Shown one piece after another: positions 25,901 to 37,591 of a stretch of DNA of 64,000 nucleotides (its first letter is position 1; every line of letters begins with the position of its first letter). The notes beneath the pieces are model-generated. The model ran no database searches, was not told where the DNA came from, and was given only the letters and a program-made list of their open reading frames with translations. Location of the stretch: NCBI GenBank assembly GCA_947568835.1, contig OX387602.1, forward strand, positions 12,637,021 to 12,701,020. Reading direction: 5' to 3'. Position numbers and translations under genes: made by a program. The stretch is from Protonemura montana (Eukaryota; Arthropoda; Insecta; Plecoptera; Nemouridae).

Positions 25901-28132
25901 TAAGTACGCAGCGTCAATGACAGGTAAACCACGTGAGATCGCTAGTGAGACCGATATATCTCGACTCAGCTGATGCCAACGATCCGTGGTGAGCTAATAG
26001 CAGCCTTACATTAGAGGCCAAGCGCCTCCGCATTCTGGGTCCGGAATCGCGCGTTCATATCTCCGGAACCGGAACACTTCCTTCCTGTTCTTCCCCCTAC
26101 GTGTCGGCGTCAATCTCACTCTCAGCTCACTAATCGGCGAGTGAGTAAACAAACACTTTTAAAGGCCTACCTGAGCGTAGAGTTAACAACGAACTTAATA
26201 GTTCGTTTATCTGTGAGTTTGTTGGAGTTATGGCTGAGAAACCCCAAGATCGAGTCAGTTACGTCATTGTATCATCAATTCCTGAGTGGGAATAAGCGAA
26301 ATATATCATTTGTACCAGCACCGATGCGGTATACGAGTATTTTTGAGATACAGTGGTTGAAATAAAATATCGTTGGCAAGTTCCATCTTTCCATAATGTT
26401 TCTGACAAAAACTGTAATTCCATGTTTGCTAGTTTGAATATGTGCATCCTGAATGGCCTTGATTTTTCAGTTATGCCAACTTTGTGAGGTAGCATCAGCG
26501 TGAACGTGAGAGCATGCACATATTCATTGATAAGCAGTTATGGGTGCTATAGACTATAGAAAGATAACATAATTGGTTCATAATAATTGTGGTTTCATAC
26601 CAACAACTGGTATTATATCCATCCAGTAGCGCTATTATAAATAATATATTATATTACACAAAGTCGTGGTGGGTTTTTTTCTTGTTGCATAAATAAGTCT
26701 GGTCCCCGGTCGCATGAAAGAATGCACCAGTGCAACACCACTGCCACCACACCATAACTATCACCACCACCACTACCGCCGTCACTACCACCGTTGCCAC
26801 TACCACCGTCACCACACTTCACAACATTCCCAAGCACGGCAAAAATGTCTTCTGTTTCAGATCGAGTTGCTCTAGTGGCACCTCCACCCAGCTACACAAG
26901 AATGTATCACTACTACCCATATTGTTACTATCCTCGGTATCAAGGTGGGTAGGTTGTGGACCACCCCAACAAATATTATTTATTCACAGTATTCATAATC
27001 AGCTCACAGTAAAATATTTGCACTGTTATTTTAAAGTATGTTGTTTGGTAATAATTGTATACATTTTTGTCAAAAACTTCACATGGGAATTTGCTCTTGT
27101 AAATTAGTTCAATCGTAGAAATTTGTACGTGGAGCAGCCAATGTTTTGATTGATTCACCAAAACCTATGATACGGGTAATTTGGTAGGAACTAGGAATAC
27201 ATGCTTTTTAAAATCACACTAAAGCAGAAGAACAAAAGTTCTGATGCATTTTTGACAGCTCAAAATCTACTCAATCATAATTGTGTGCATATATATATAT
27301 GAGAATATACAAAACAGCTTCCCTGCGTCATAATTACACTCTACCATGCTTTACTGATTACTGCATCGCTTGAATTTTACTGCAATTTATTGACATGAAT
27401 GCATGTTAGCGTACTAAAAAGTTTAAAAAAATCTCTGTGTGGTACTTGATATATTGGTGCTTAAGGAGTGGCATGGAGTGCATCATTCAATCTATGTTAC
27501 ATTTAATTTTTTAATATGGTTAGCAAGAGAGGTGGTAGAGTAGAAGAGTAAATAGAATACAAGAGTAAATAATACTCCATACTCATGTCATAATTTGAGA
27601 CGTTTGGGAGTGATATTGTTGATTAAATAATTCATCCAGGTGACTGACGATTTGCTAATTGTTTCAAAGTTTTAGAACTAAGCTCATAGTGTGAGAATCC
27701 AAGATCCAAATAGTTCTTCAACTAGAATTTGCTAGAAGATATGTACCATTAGAGCTAAACAAATATATGCACAAATAGTAATCAATTGATTTTAAAGTCT
27801 AGGCATAGTTATCAGCCTGACGCAAGTGTAAAACAATTGATTTCAAGCTATAGTTAAATTACACCTTCAACCCCAATGGGATGATGACGATTTCAATCGG
27901 CAAAATAGAAATTGTCCTAAAGTAACCACAGTGGTCTCAATTATCTGATTCTGCAAACTTTCGTTTCTTAAAATTAAATTAGATCCACGCTGACCGTTTC
28001 TTCGTTGTTTGTTTAGGTGGAGTCTACCTAAAGCCCGACGACGGAAACATGTACACGACGCTAGAGCCGACGCTATCGGCCAACCCCAATGTTTTCTTCC
28101 AGAGGGGCGTCCACCCAGGGATGATGTACTGA
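22777..28132 (+). CDS. Orphan class C G-protein coupled receptor
   Basis: Exons 22,777-24,148, 26,861-26,944 and 28,017-28,132 join in frame (both junctions phase 1) to give 523 residues. The chosen ATG begins a hydrophobic signal peptide (residues 1-24), and an in-frame TGA at 22,726 rules out a start further upstream in this exon. A short ectodomain of about 105 residues carries NWT (113-115) and a small Cys cluster (90-101), with no Venus-flytrap ligand domain. Seven membrane segments follow at roughly 131-155, 167-188, 197-225, 234-256, 302-323, 334-357 and 365-384. Cys196 and Cys295 are placed for the family disulfide. The tail has a Tyr-rich exon (YHYYPYCYYPRY) and ends ANPNVFFQRGVHPGMMY. 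From memory this resembles the insect CG32447/GPRC5-like orphan group more than glutamate or GABA receptors. Ligand unknown; plasma membrane location expected. Confidence 0.85.
24149..24689. other. 5' part of receptor intron 1
   Basis: Intron 1 of the class C receptor starts with the donor gtacgtaag at 24,149. No frame or motif of note in this part. Confidence 0.6.
24690..24945 (-). repeat. Interspersed repeat family A, copy 3
   Basis: The reverse complement matches 49-350 and 17,029-17,355. Near 24,930 the minus strand reads gaacatacttctccggcaga, followed by gccaccagttgttttggggtgacatg. The tttgtttttcgagcttt block follows about 120 bases on. It lies inside intron 1 of the class C receptor, opposite to that gene. 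It is the most diverged of the three copies. Confidence 0.75.
24950..26720. other. 3' part of receptor intron 1
   Basis: Mostly AT-rich intron. A GC-richer stretch near 25,960-26,130 contains cggaatcgcgcgttcatatc and several ccgga motifs and could be an intronic regulatory element. No coding feature is supported. Confidence 0.4.
26740..26822 (+). repeat. ACC-type trinucleotide microsatellite
   Basis: An imperfect cac/acc repeat in intron 1 of the class C receptor, ending about 40 bases before the exon 2 acceptor at 26,860. It translates to His/Thr or Gly/Ser runs in different frames, which explains the apparent short frames here. Confidence 0.85.
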
Positions 28133-28220
28133 CTGCAATCACTCGCTGGCACACCGCGACAACATTAACAGTCACTTTTCCGTCCTGGTATCCAATGAGT
28201 TTCAATTTTGAAAGGGTTTT

Positions 28221-28226
28221 AATAAA
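28221..28226 (+). terminator. Poly(A) signal of the class C receptor
   Basis: AATAAA lies 88 bases after the stop codon, followed by a T/GT-rich stretch, a fitting polyadenylation site. Confidence 0.65.
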
Positions 28227-28229
28227 TTT

Positions 28230-29866
28230 TGTATTGCAAACCGTAAAGAGTTGTTTTATTTCTTAAAATCGGTTAGAAATGTTTTATTGTAGCATTCTGG
28301 TAGTAAAGAGATAGGAAGCCCTGTATTAGAAGATCCTATAACAGCAATCATTTATAACTGGCCTTCCCCAATCGTACTCGTTAGTAGCAAGACCCAATCA
28401 ATAACAGAGCTAAATTGGGGTTACATTGTTTACCATTGGCAAGGGGTCTAACTTTAATCCAGTTTCTCCATTCCACGCGATTGTATACTTCTTTGTGCTT
28501 CTGGTAATATTTATTACTATGTAAAAATTGTTTAGAAAAGGTCAGTCTTCGGTTACTACCTGCCGCACGAGCACGTGACTTTATTTTAGTGGTAGAAACC
28601 TCACAATGTGCATTCCAAATATGGAATGTTTGTGCTAAAGGTAACTTTTAATGAGTGGAATATTCGAGAAAATAGTGTTTTTTTTTTAGAATTGCACGAG
28701 TTGACTAAATATGACACTTCACAGGTAAGTAGGTACCGATATATGTGTGAAATTATTTCAGTCTAACCTATAAACCGCTTGTCAGCACGAGGCAGGTCAA
28801 AATCATATGGTTCTGTTGAATATTTAGATACGTGGACGAAAGTGAGGGTTACATAGTTTAGTTACTTTTTGCAGCACGGCGGCGTAGGTGTAAGATTATT
28901 GTCATACGCCCGACCGGCATTTATCAACGAACAAAATCAAGATCAGTGTTCATCTTGATTAGATTCTATGCTTAGTTTCTTTTAAGCCAACTTCTGCTCC
29001 ACGAAATGTAGTAGAGATTTTATTGAAATATTGTATTTAACGGCACACTGTTTTAACACCCAGCTCTTTGGCAAGCGGCGTCGGTGAATGATAGGGTGCG
29101 ATGACGAAGGTGACTAAAACCCAAATAATCCTAAACTCTATTAGAAAGACAGACAGAAAATGCGGTGCCAGCATGAAACCTCCTCTTGTCCACCGCGGAG
29201 ACCACCGGCTAAATTCGTCCCTCACGAACAGAATTTCTCCTCTAATCAATTGTATCTAGATTTGCAATGTGAATGATGCTGTTTTACTTACTTTTATCCC
29301 TCCAAACTTCTCCTGAACAAAATCAATGTCCTGTGCATGATGGTAACCCACCACCTGACCTAGAGCAATTTTGCTTAACTTCGATGACCTCATAAGAAGC
29401 TTTGTTTCCAACATTGAACACACCAACCCGTTTGGTTCGGTCCTTATACAGCTCATTAACAGACCGTTACACATAAACACTTGGATTGACGAAAACTTTG
29501 CGTTAACATTTCTTTAATCGTGAAATACACCAAAGAGCAATAGGTATAGCTGTAGAAGAAGTGTAATAACAACTACTACAACGGGTAAAAACTTAAAGAA
29601 GGGACCAATATACCAACAAAATTAGTATCTGCCTATTGCCTGTGGCCAGATGATCTCGCTATTTCTACAGAACCCGGCACCTCCACTATCCGCTAATCCC
29701 TGAGCATTCATACTCATACCGGTCATACCATGTCTTGAAGTCGTTAGTTAGGTCGTAACTAGTACACATCGAGAAAATATTTAATATTTAATGAAGTTTA
29801 AATCTATGGTTTAAATTGATTCCTATGTTGGCACTGTCCAGATTTGGTTTGATAATTTTTATTAAT
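28230..29866. other. Intergenic DNA
   Basis: Two short minus-strand frames (29,256-29,480 and 29,037-29,249) have a donor-like aaagtaagt between them, but the joined product stops quickly and matches nothing I know, so no gene is called. Confidence 0.4.
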
Positions 29867-30147
29867 TAATATTTATATGGTTTGGTGAAGTGGTTCAGAG
29901 CCGGGGGTGAATGTTGTGGTAAGTAACGGACTTGCTCTGTTGAGATTGACTTGCGGTCCTAAAAAGGACCTAAAAAGTCGACGTTTGTCGGCGATGGCGC
30001 CGACATCTTCAGGACTGTTACGACGTACCACAGTCCTGAAGATGTCGGCGCCATCGCCGACGAAACGTCGACTTTTTAGGTCTTTTTTAGGACCGCAAGT
30101 CAATCTCAACAGAGCAAGTCCGTTACTTACCACAATAATATTTATAT
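29867..30147. mobile_element. Foldback element with 12-bp target duplication
   Basis: Two arms, 29,914-30,018 and 30,030-30,135, are inverted copies with only one substitution and one single-base indel visible, separated by an 11-base loop (tacgacgtacc). The 12-mer taatatttatat flanks the unit at 29,867-29,878 and 30,136-30,147. The right copy directly abuts the right arm. On the left, 35 unmatched bases (29,879-29,913) separate duplication and arm. The same peptide can be read on both strands because of the symmetry; I do not regard it as a gene. The intact arms suggest a recent insertion. The flanking repeat fits a target-site duplication. Confidence 0.8.
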
Positions 30148-30149
30148 AG

Positions 30150-31300
30150 TAATTAACATTTTTGGCCATTCATTCGCTCAAAAGTATTGCTGGTTTCAGA
30201 AGCGGGTAGGTATTTACCTATTGTATACTAAGTCGTGGAGCTCTTGTGAATGTGTGTGGCAGAATGCAAAAGTAATTCATAATGAAAAGAATGTAATGAT
30301 TTCCAAATGCGTCTTCCAAAACCAGCTGAATTATAATACCTGGTTTTATTTAAATGCATACCTATAACACCCGAGTTTGACCACGGCCAACAAAGTGACA
30401 GCAAGAAAAACAACGTATATTTTGAAACAGGGAAAGGGTGTCTTTTTAGGTGTAAGAAAAATTAGAAATAAGATGTGAACCGACTTGCAGGCAAGCAATG
30501 TTATTATTTTTAATTAAAAAAAAATAAATCAAAAACTTGGTATAACAAAATATAATATCTCTGATTGTGATAACAGGTGGTAAATTACAGATAACTACAG
30601 AATGACTGAATTTGGTGGCATGGATATCAGTGCTACCTCGTAATCGAGGCGCAACATACCGGCGGGGGTAATTTGTGTATGTTAGACACTTTATAACATA
30701 TAGAAGAAGATTAAAATATCACAGCAGCTGTAAAATTTAAAAATATATTTTCTTGGAGAGATGCACTGATGCAGACATAGAGTAGCAGGAAAATAAATTC
30801 GTGAGGCAAGTCTTCAACCGCAGATGCTTCAAATTATGTTTCGTAACGCCAATGAAATCTTATAGCAAAAGTATACTCATTGAAGCACATAAGTAAATTA
30901 TTTCTGATCGTATATTGTGACAACACGTAATAATTTTGCAATACCATATTGTAAAAAAACAAAGCTTTTGGCAACTTGGAGACTTCTGGGTGAGCAACAA
31001 AAACAAATGTGAATGAAAATCCTATAAGCTTTACCGTGGTCGGCTACAGTACCTTAAATGTTGGTGTCCAACGTTACCAATGCTTAAAAGTGTCAAATCA
31101 TAAACCGTACAAAGTTGTTTTCATCTTCCCAGGTTCAATGGACAATTTAACACAATCACAGCCTGAATAAGCCTAAATTCACAGAAGTGTAGGAATATAA
31201 CCAAGTGTGTTAAGCTAGTTTCTTTGGGTAATGCCATTGATATTGTAGGTAAAGTCAGGCCAGCTTAATGTTAAACATTTTGCTGAGCAAAGGAGCCGAC
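30150..31300. other. AT-rich intergenic DNA, no gene seen
   Basis: No frame above 65 codons with recognisable content and no transposon ends. Confidence 0.5.
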
Positions 31301-31307
31301 AACATGT

Positions 31308-31555
31308 TGTAACGGTAGGTGGTGCTTGGGGCTGTCCTCTTTAACAAACCTTTACAATTAAAATTACAAGTCAAAATATCAATGGAATTAAATCAAACAT
31401 TAAAGTTAGCATTAATTGAGCGTAAACCAGTCTCAAATGTGAGAAATAACAAAATTAAATTTCTTAACACTCAAAACGATGGTGACTCCACCTAGTAGCA
31501 TCCTCTCATTTTTGCTGGTAAAGTAGTTATTCGGGGCCATTTTTAGCTAATGCTG
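31308..31555 (+). repeat. Interspersed repeat family B, copy 2
   Basis: Relative of 5,590-5,835 in the same orientation, with the same order of conserved blocks (gtaacggtaggtg, tttaacaaac, gagcgtaaaccagtctcaaa, gagaaataac, ggtaaagtagt). About 40 additional bases sit between the gagaaataac block and the last block. Confidence 0.7.
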
Positions 31556-31559
31556 CTCA

Positions 31560-32470
31560 AAAAGGGTTAAAATCCTGCTGCAGTTACAAATTGGACACTA
31601 ATTTGGCAACGTATGCTAGCAGTTCATGATCTATTTCCATTTCATGCAATATTGCTTAGAAATGTGCAAGTATATAGGTGAAATTATAAAAATACTTGAA
31701 AATGCAAGAGAAAACAACATATAAGTGAATGCCCTCCATGAGTTAACATAAATAAAGCTGGCAACCATAAAACATTTAAGGACATCCATATTAAAACTAC
31801 AAAGTATGTAGCCGATGACGTAGATTTACATTTCCCTAAATTAAACCCGTTACACAATACTGTATTTAAGGTTACCCACAACTTTTACAAACTATAAACT
31901 AGGCATCTATCCCAATTTTATTTTCCTATTTCCATCTTTTTTTAAATATTAAAAAACTGCTCAGCAAAAACAAAAATTTCCAAGCTAAAATGAATCAGAA
32001 TACGGAACGTATTGTGATAATTACTTTTATTGTAGTAACCTTGTATGTCAATCAGAATATTATTTGGAAATCTTATATTAAAAATAGAATGTATATAATA
32101 AACAATATTTAAATCTGATTGGTCAGTGTACTATGAAACCAAGCTCTCTAACAGCAACGACGTGGACACAATTTATCTCGAATAACAAATAGATTTTAAG
32201 GAAAGAGGCCACCTCATATTCAGGTGATTACGGTTCTCATAAATACTAAATAATAAAGCCGTAAACAAAGCGTTTACGATCGGTAGTTTTACATGTTACC
32301 ACCAATCTATAACTAGCGATTTAATTTAACACTTAGTGTTAATTGCACAACAATATGGCCAGTTCATTTAATTAACTACCATGACTCCCCACGCCACCAT
32401 TTGGTTCTGAATTTGATTACGGCTTTTTACTAGTTAAACTGGAAGCTTCAATCTCATACAAATTAAAAAT
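31560..32470. other. AT-rich intergenic DNA, 3' flank of INPP5K-like gene
   Basis: No gene seen. On the minus strand an ATTAAA overlaps the INPP5K-like stop codon (32,475-32,470), and no better poly(A) signal stands out close by. Confidence 0.45.
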
Positions 32471-35400
32471 TTAATTCCCTACAACGTACTCTGCGTATTG
32501 AGTGACGGTACCATTATCCCTCCTCCGCACTAGGAACGAGTCGCTCATTCCGAGAACGCTTGCTGACCCCTGACTAAAGTAGATGAGCCGGTACATGCCA
32601 GGCGTTCGAAGAGCCGTGTCCGGGAATGTGATCCGCTTGCTGTTGAGTCCAACGCTTAGTCTAGAGTAAACGTAGCAATCGTAGTCGTCCAGGCTGGAGA
32701 AGTTTTCCTGAAAGCAAAGTGGCGGATTGTTAATTCCTTTCGAGATTGCTGTAAGCTTTTGGTGAAAGAGGCACAAAAGTTGCCCTTGAACAGTAGGAGG
32801 CTCTGACAGTAGTTTAGTGTAATTTTATACAATTTATTAAGTGCCTTTCTCAAGAAATGATATGTTGATGATGTGTTTTTTACCTCTCAAACTAGCTAAT
32901 TGTCTTACACAATCTTTTATCTGACATAAGCATTTATGGCATGGTCTGATCAAGACGGTTCTGAAATTGATATTTCTAACTTAGATTCTGAAATAAGGTC
33001 GAGCTGCAAGATAAAAAGTGACAATGCTAGAAAAAATTTAACCTTTTTTTTAGTACAATTTGAATGTAAAATTATCAAAAATCAGGTGTTAAATAGAAGC
33101 TACGATTTATTTTTGTGCTTTTACTTATTCCATACCAAACATGCAAATCAGATTCAATCAAATATCAAAACTCTGTGAGAGTTTCCCCAAGCGCCAAGAA
33201 AGATCGCAAGGACCATGTCGGTTCGCATTAAAATAACAACGTGAGTCAGATGACATACTTTGAAGATGCCTATCCAGTCCCACGGCTGTGGAGTGACATC
33301 TCCCGATTGTGAATAGGTCGCAGAATTCTCCTCATCAATGTGCCACATCTCAACAGGTTGGAACTTGACGGTACGTTCGTGGTAATCACTGAAAACCTGA
33401 AAAGTGAATCACTTCCATTCAGCATAAAATAGAAAGCGTACAAAATAGAAAACTCTACAAAAACCCTTCAAAATTACCTGGATTTCAAAGCCTGCAAAAC
33501 TAAGGCTTCAAATACACCTGACCAGTTCTATTTGGGAGAGAGGTTGACGGGATGAAAGTTAGTACAGCAACTTCATTCATCTGGCTTATCAATCTCTCGA
33601 CAGCATGGATTTGTGGAGGTACCCTGCTATTCGCGTTGTACCGTCCTTCGGAAGGCACATTAAGCCGGTGGTAACGACGGGAGTAGGAGTTTCCCCTCTT
33701 CCCTTCTAGCTAGGTTAGGTTCATCATTATCCACTCATCCATCATTAGACCAGCGCCACATGGCCCGCTATAAAAACCTGACTAACTACTCAAACAACAT
33801 GTAAACCTCAAATATCAAAGCAACATTTATTTTGCAATTATCCTTGACTTGGAAGGTGTGTGGGTTGGAACTTTTGCTTACTTTGATAATGAAAGTAGCT
33901 GTCACTGGTTTATGATCGCTTTGTACATAGTCATCCATGCTCTGATACGACTTCTGGATCGCTTGAAGCGTAACGTTTTCGTAAACGTTAGCGTTGACCT
34001 TGTGAAGGATTCGGTCTGTCCACGCAGGCCTCCGTCTAAAACAAGTCATGTTTTAAAAAGGTCTGTAAATAGGAGTGGGTGGTAATTTCCAAAATCAGTT
34101 ATGCTACTTATTAGTAGGGACCTGGATCAGAGAACTAGGAAGTACAAATTGTATCCAAAGCAACTTAAAATTGGCAGTAGCAGACAGGCTCTCACTGCTG
34201 CTTCTGGCTCCAGCAATGCATAAAATTTGGAATGGGTCCAGGCATAATATTATTTTGCCTTTCAGATCACAAGTCACACTGATTAGTGTATTAGCCTCGA
34301 TTGAGTCGATTTTTACCTCTAACCAGGGACTAAGGATATCTTACTTGAGATCATAGTTGCAAGTGTGGAATAAAAACTTGTAAGTTGGAGCAAATGTTGG
34401 TGCTTGTTCGACTAGTTCGCTAAATGCTTCTCCTGCTGCCATGGCTTGTCTCAGTTGATCTTTTTCCAACAACCGCTTAAGCTGTTTCTTCTTTATGAGG
34501 CCATCAATTTCTTCCGCTGAAAAACCATTCTCGTCTGCCAATCGGAAATTCAAGTCGCCGATCCAAAACACGTAGCTAAAATTAAAATGTATGAATCAGC
34601 CATTGTCTGCATATACAAAAATAAATACAGAAAATATTAGCTGTTGCTGAGCAAGGTTGTTTTAATTATTTTACTATATCAGGCTTAGTCAGCTTGCCAT
34701 GATATGGTAAGATAAAAATTGATAGCAAATTTGTATTTTTAACTTTCAGATTGTAGCACATAGTGATGGATATTAACACCTAGGCATAAAAAGTAAACAA
34801 TTATCTTACTCGTGGTAAAGGATGTTTTTTGTCTGTTTTGCTTGAAACTGCTGACTAGTAATGATGGTATTATAGTCAGTGATTCTTTCTTGTAGAAATT
34901 GATCGTGCGGGGTCAAATGACTGTTAACGAAGCAAACGGAACATCCGTATATGCTCAGACGTATGCTGACAGCCCCCTTGTTACCCTAGAGAACATATTA
35001 AACAATATACTTCAATAAACATGCAGATTCAGATTGAGCTTAACACATACTCAGTAGCATTGCCAGTTGGTAATTTATAACATTTACAAATTGCAATTCA
35101 TCTTATCCTTGAAACAAGGTTTTTGCAACTTTTAAAATATTCATCTCCATGAGCTATAGACACTACCTATATAAATTTAAACCTATTTTAATAATAGAAA
35201 ATATGATATTTGGACCCATCATCTGTCTATGATATATATGATAATGACATGTAATATAAGTATCCTTCTTTCTTACCCACATTCCACCAAACCCAGTTTT
35301 GGTGTATTGTGTTTCGATATCTCGGAGGTGTAGAAGATGCTTTCTTAAGCAGTATATACTTAGTACTAAGCCTTGAAGACGAATTGTTTTCACTTTAACA

Positions 35401-36025
35401 TAGTCTTTTGATGCTAGAACCTCCCTAGAACAACAAAATCACCAAATTAAAACATCGTTGTTACCAATTCTATGGTGTTACCATAGAAGGTGTTACATAA
35501 GTCAGTTAAAGGATTTCTCAAACTATTTTTTGTTGACTGACCCAGATATAGAGCCATTTTGGACATTAAGACAATTTACCTGTATGCAATAGTCCATGGA
35601 TCAGACCAAAGTGCATCCATCACGATATTTTGAGGCTGTGATCGAACTTCTTGAAGGCTAGAAAATATAAAAATAGTTTCACAAAGTTGCCACCAATTTA
35701 AGTTAAGACCCCAATACGATAGTATGTGCCTTTCTTTAGTACCCAATAACGTAAAAGTCTGCTAGTCGTTCTGGAGATGTGTTTCCCCCAAAGCCAAGCA
35801 CTTTGCTGAGATCTTCTTCGGGTGGTCTTGTGGCTACATTCCATGTCACCATATAGAGCCTGTAATGAAAAAGGTACGTTTAGAATCAAATGAGTACGAC
35901 AATTTTTACCCTTTTAAATGATCCGTAGGTTCCACTCATTTGGCGCATGAAACTTTTTAAGCTTAAATTAGCTCAAAACTGTAAACACTGGGTGACACAG
36001 GACTTACTAACCTCAAATTGTCCAT
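32471..36025 (-). CDS. INPP5K: INPP5K-like inositol polyphosphate 5-phosphatase
   Basis: Nine exons, read from high to low: 36,025-36,012; 35,859-35,743; 35,657-35,580; 35,424-35,277; 34,985-34,810; 34,575-34,345; 34,035-33,882; 33,396-33,259; 32,707-32,471. All phases agree and give 430 residues, close to the family length of about 450. The catalytic domain (about 5-305) has the expected boxes: WNVAT (11-15), LQEV with metal-binding Glu47, NSHLTPHD (140-147), GDLNFR (184-189), RRPAWTDRIL (256-265) and SDHKPV (294-299). A C-terminal SKICH domain (about 307-425) contains DWIGIFK and SSLDDY. Such enzymes remove the 5-phosphate of PI(4,5)P2 and PI(3,4,5)P3; in vertebrates INPP5K sits at the ER and membrane ruffles. 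The first coding exon is only 14 bases. INPP5J is the alternative family member, but it has a long N-terminal region absent here. Confidence 0.92.
33600..33720 (+). repeat. Possible LINE/SINE 3'-tail fragment
   Basis: In an intron of the INPP5K-like gene. The stretch ccttcggaaggcacattaag followed by ccggtgg looks, from memory, like the hairpin-containing 3' end shared by RTE-type LINEs and their partner SINEs in arthropods. The hairpin ccttcggaagg is visible. No poly-A or short-repeat tail is clear. Confidence 0.35.
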
Positions 36026-37591
36026 TTTGACAATTCAGCAACAGTAGATCGACGAAATCCTCAGATAAAATTGTGTGATAGTAGGTTGAAACAATTATGT
36101 CACAAAACTCGTATCAGCTATTTTATCACCTGCGTATGCGACCAACAGCATCTACAATCTGATAGTAAGTTCGAAACATATTCACTTTCACTTGACATTG
36201 TGCAACAGCTGTTCGATATTCTGACGCACATGTATATGAGCAACCAATGAAATCTTTTCAAGTCAGAAAGCGCCAATTTCAACACAAGTATAAGAAGCTT
36301 AAAATGTTAAGCCACACAATGCATATTGATAGAATATGCTGCTAATAATGCACATCTGTCAATGTTTAATGTTTATTTAGTTTACTCTTACGCTCGTGCG
36401 TGCTTCAGTTGCTTTTTTTTTCAATGACAAACAGCTTCAACGGTATTTGACAGCTTTCTCATAGTAGGTACTTACATACCAATTGGCAATTACCTAAATC
36501 GATATGCTCGTAAATCTTCATGATTCCGAATCGATTTTGCAATTTTAAAGCGCAAGTCGAACTTAATAACCCATCCAAGTAAAACTGCAGAATTCTTAAT
36601 TTAATTCAACTCTCTTTAATATGTTGCGTTTCAAAAACATCACTCGGGAAACTAGTAAATTGCAAAGACAATTCAAGTAATCACTAAAATAATAGTACAA
36701 CGTCAACACATAATCACGCACTTAGAACACAACACGACATACAGTTTCTAAAATGACGCAATTATACTTTTCGTGCCAATCAGACCTCAGAAACAGAGAA
36801 GGTATTTCATACATATACCCGAACGAAACTTGCCACTACACTTCTAGAACTTCGGATTACTCGTACACTGCACAGCACGTCGATAAAATCAATTCTAGAA
36901 ATTAATGCGGAGTGCGCTATATATATTTCAAGAGCTACTGTCAACAACTACCAGGGAAGCTTGTCACGCGAAAAAATAAAATAAAACTATGTAGAGCCCG
37001 TGCTATGAAATCAATATCAACCCATATACACGTGATGGCCAAATAACGTCTCGAACACTATAACGTACACTTAAAACATTTAAATACAAAAAAACAAATA
37101 TCCTATATGTATTAATGACTAGACTTCCTAGACTTTGAATGGTCATCGACGTAGGAGATTTAATCCTTAGTTAATCTATTCGTTTAAAATTTTCATTTTG
37201 GATTTTCTAATTCGAAATTAAACTAAAATAAATAACACATGATTACAATGTTTGATTCTCTGACCGACAAGCAATGACTCAAGCCTATGATCTACAGTGG
37301 CATTACATAACCTAAAAAAATACATTGTGTAGAGCCTAACTAGCATCTATTATTCTCGCTTTAGGTGATAACCAAATGATTATATACAAGATTTCATACA
37401 AATACTTGAAATTGATTTCCCATAATCTTTTAAAATCATCAAATGGTTGATGATAGGGTGTAAGCCATCATGTCATGATCAAAACCATACCAAGGTTGAT
37501 AGTAGCATTCAAAAGTGGTTATTACCTAAGACGATTGCTACCTGTATAAGGTAACAACCAAAAACTCTAACTCAAGCGTGGCGCACAACAA
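36026..37591. other. Intergenic, promoter side of INPP5K-like gene
   Basis: About 1.6 kb between the INPP5K-like ATG and the stop of the Methuselah-like gene, both on the minus strand. AT-rich and without frames of note. The INPP5K promoter and any untranslated exon should lie near 36,030-36,900, but I cannot pin down a TATA or initiator. Confidence 0.45.

Noticed and set aside
26649..26837. Gly/Ser-rich 62-codon minus-strand frame
   Set aside because: Produced by the ACC microsatellite in the receptor intron.
29037..29480. Two minus-strand frames with a donor-like site between them
   Set aside because: Joining them across the roughly 50-bp gap soon meets a stop, and neither matches a known family.
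29873..30169. Two nearly identical 80-98 codon frames on opposite strands
   Set aside because: They are the same sequence read from both arms of the foldback; symmetry, not coding selection, explains them.
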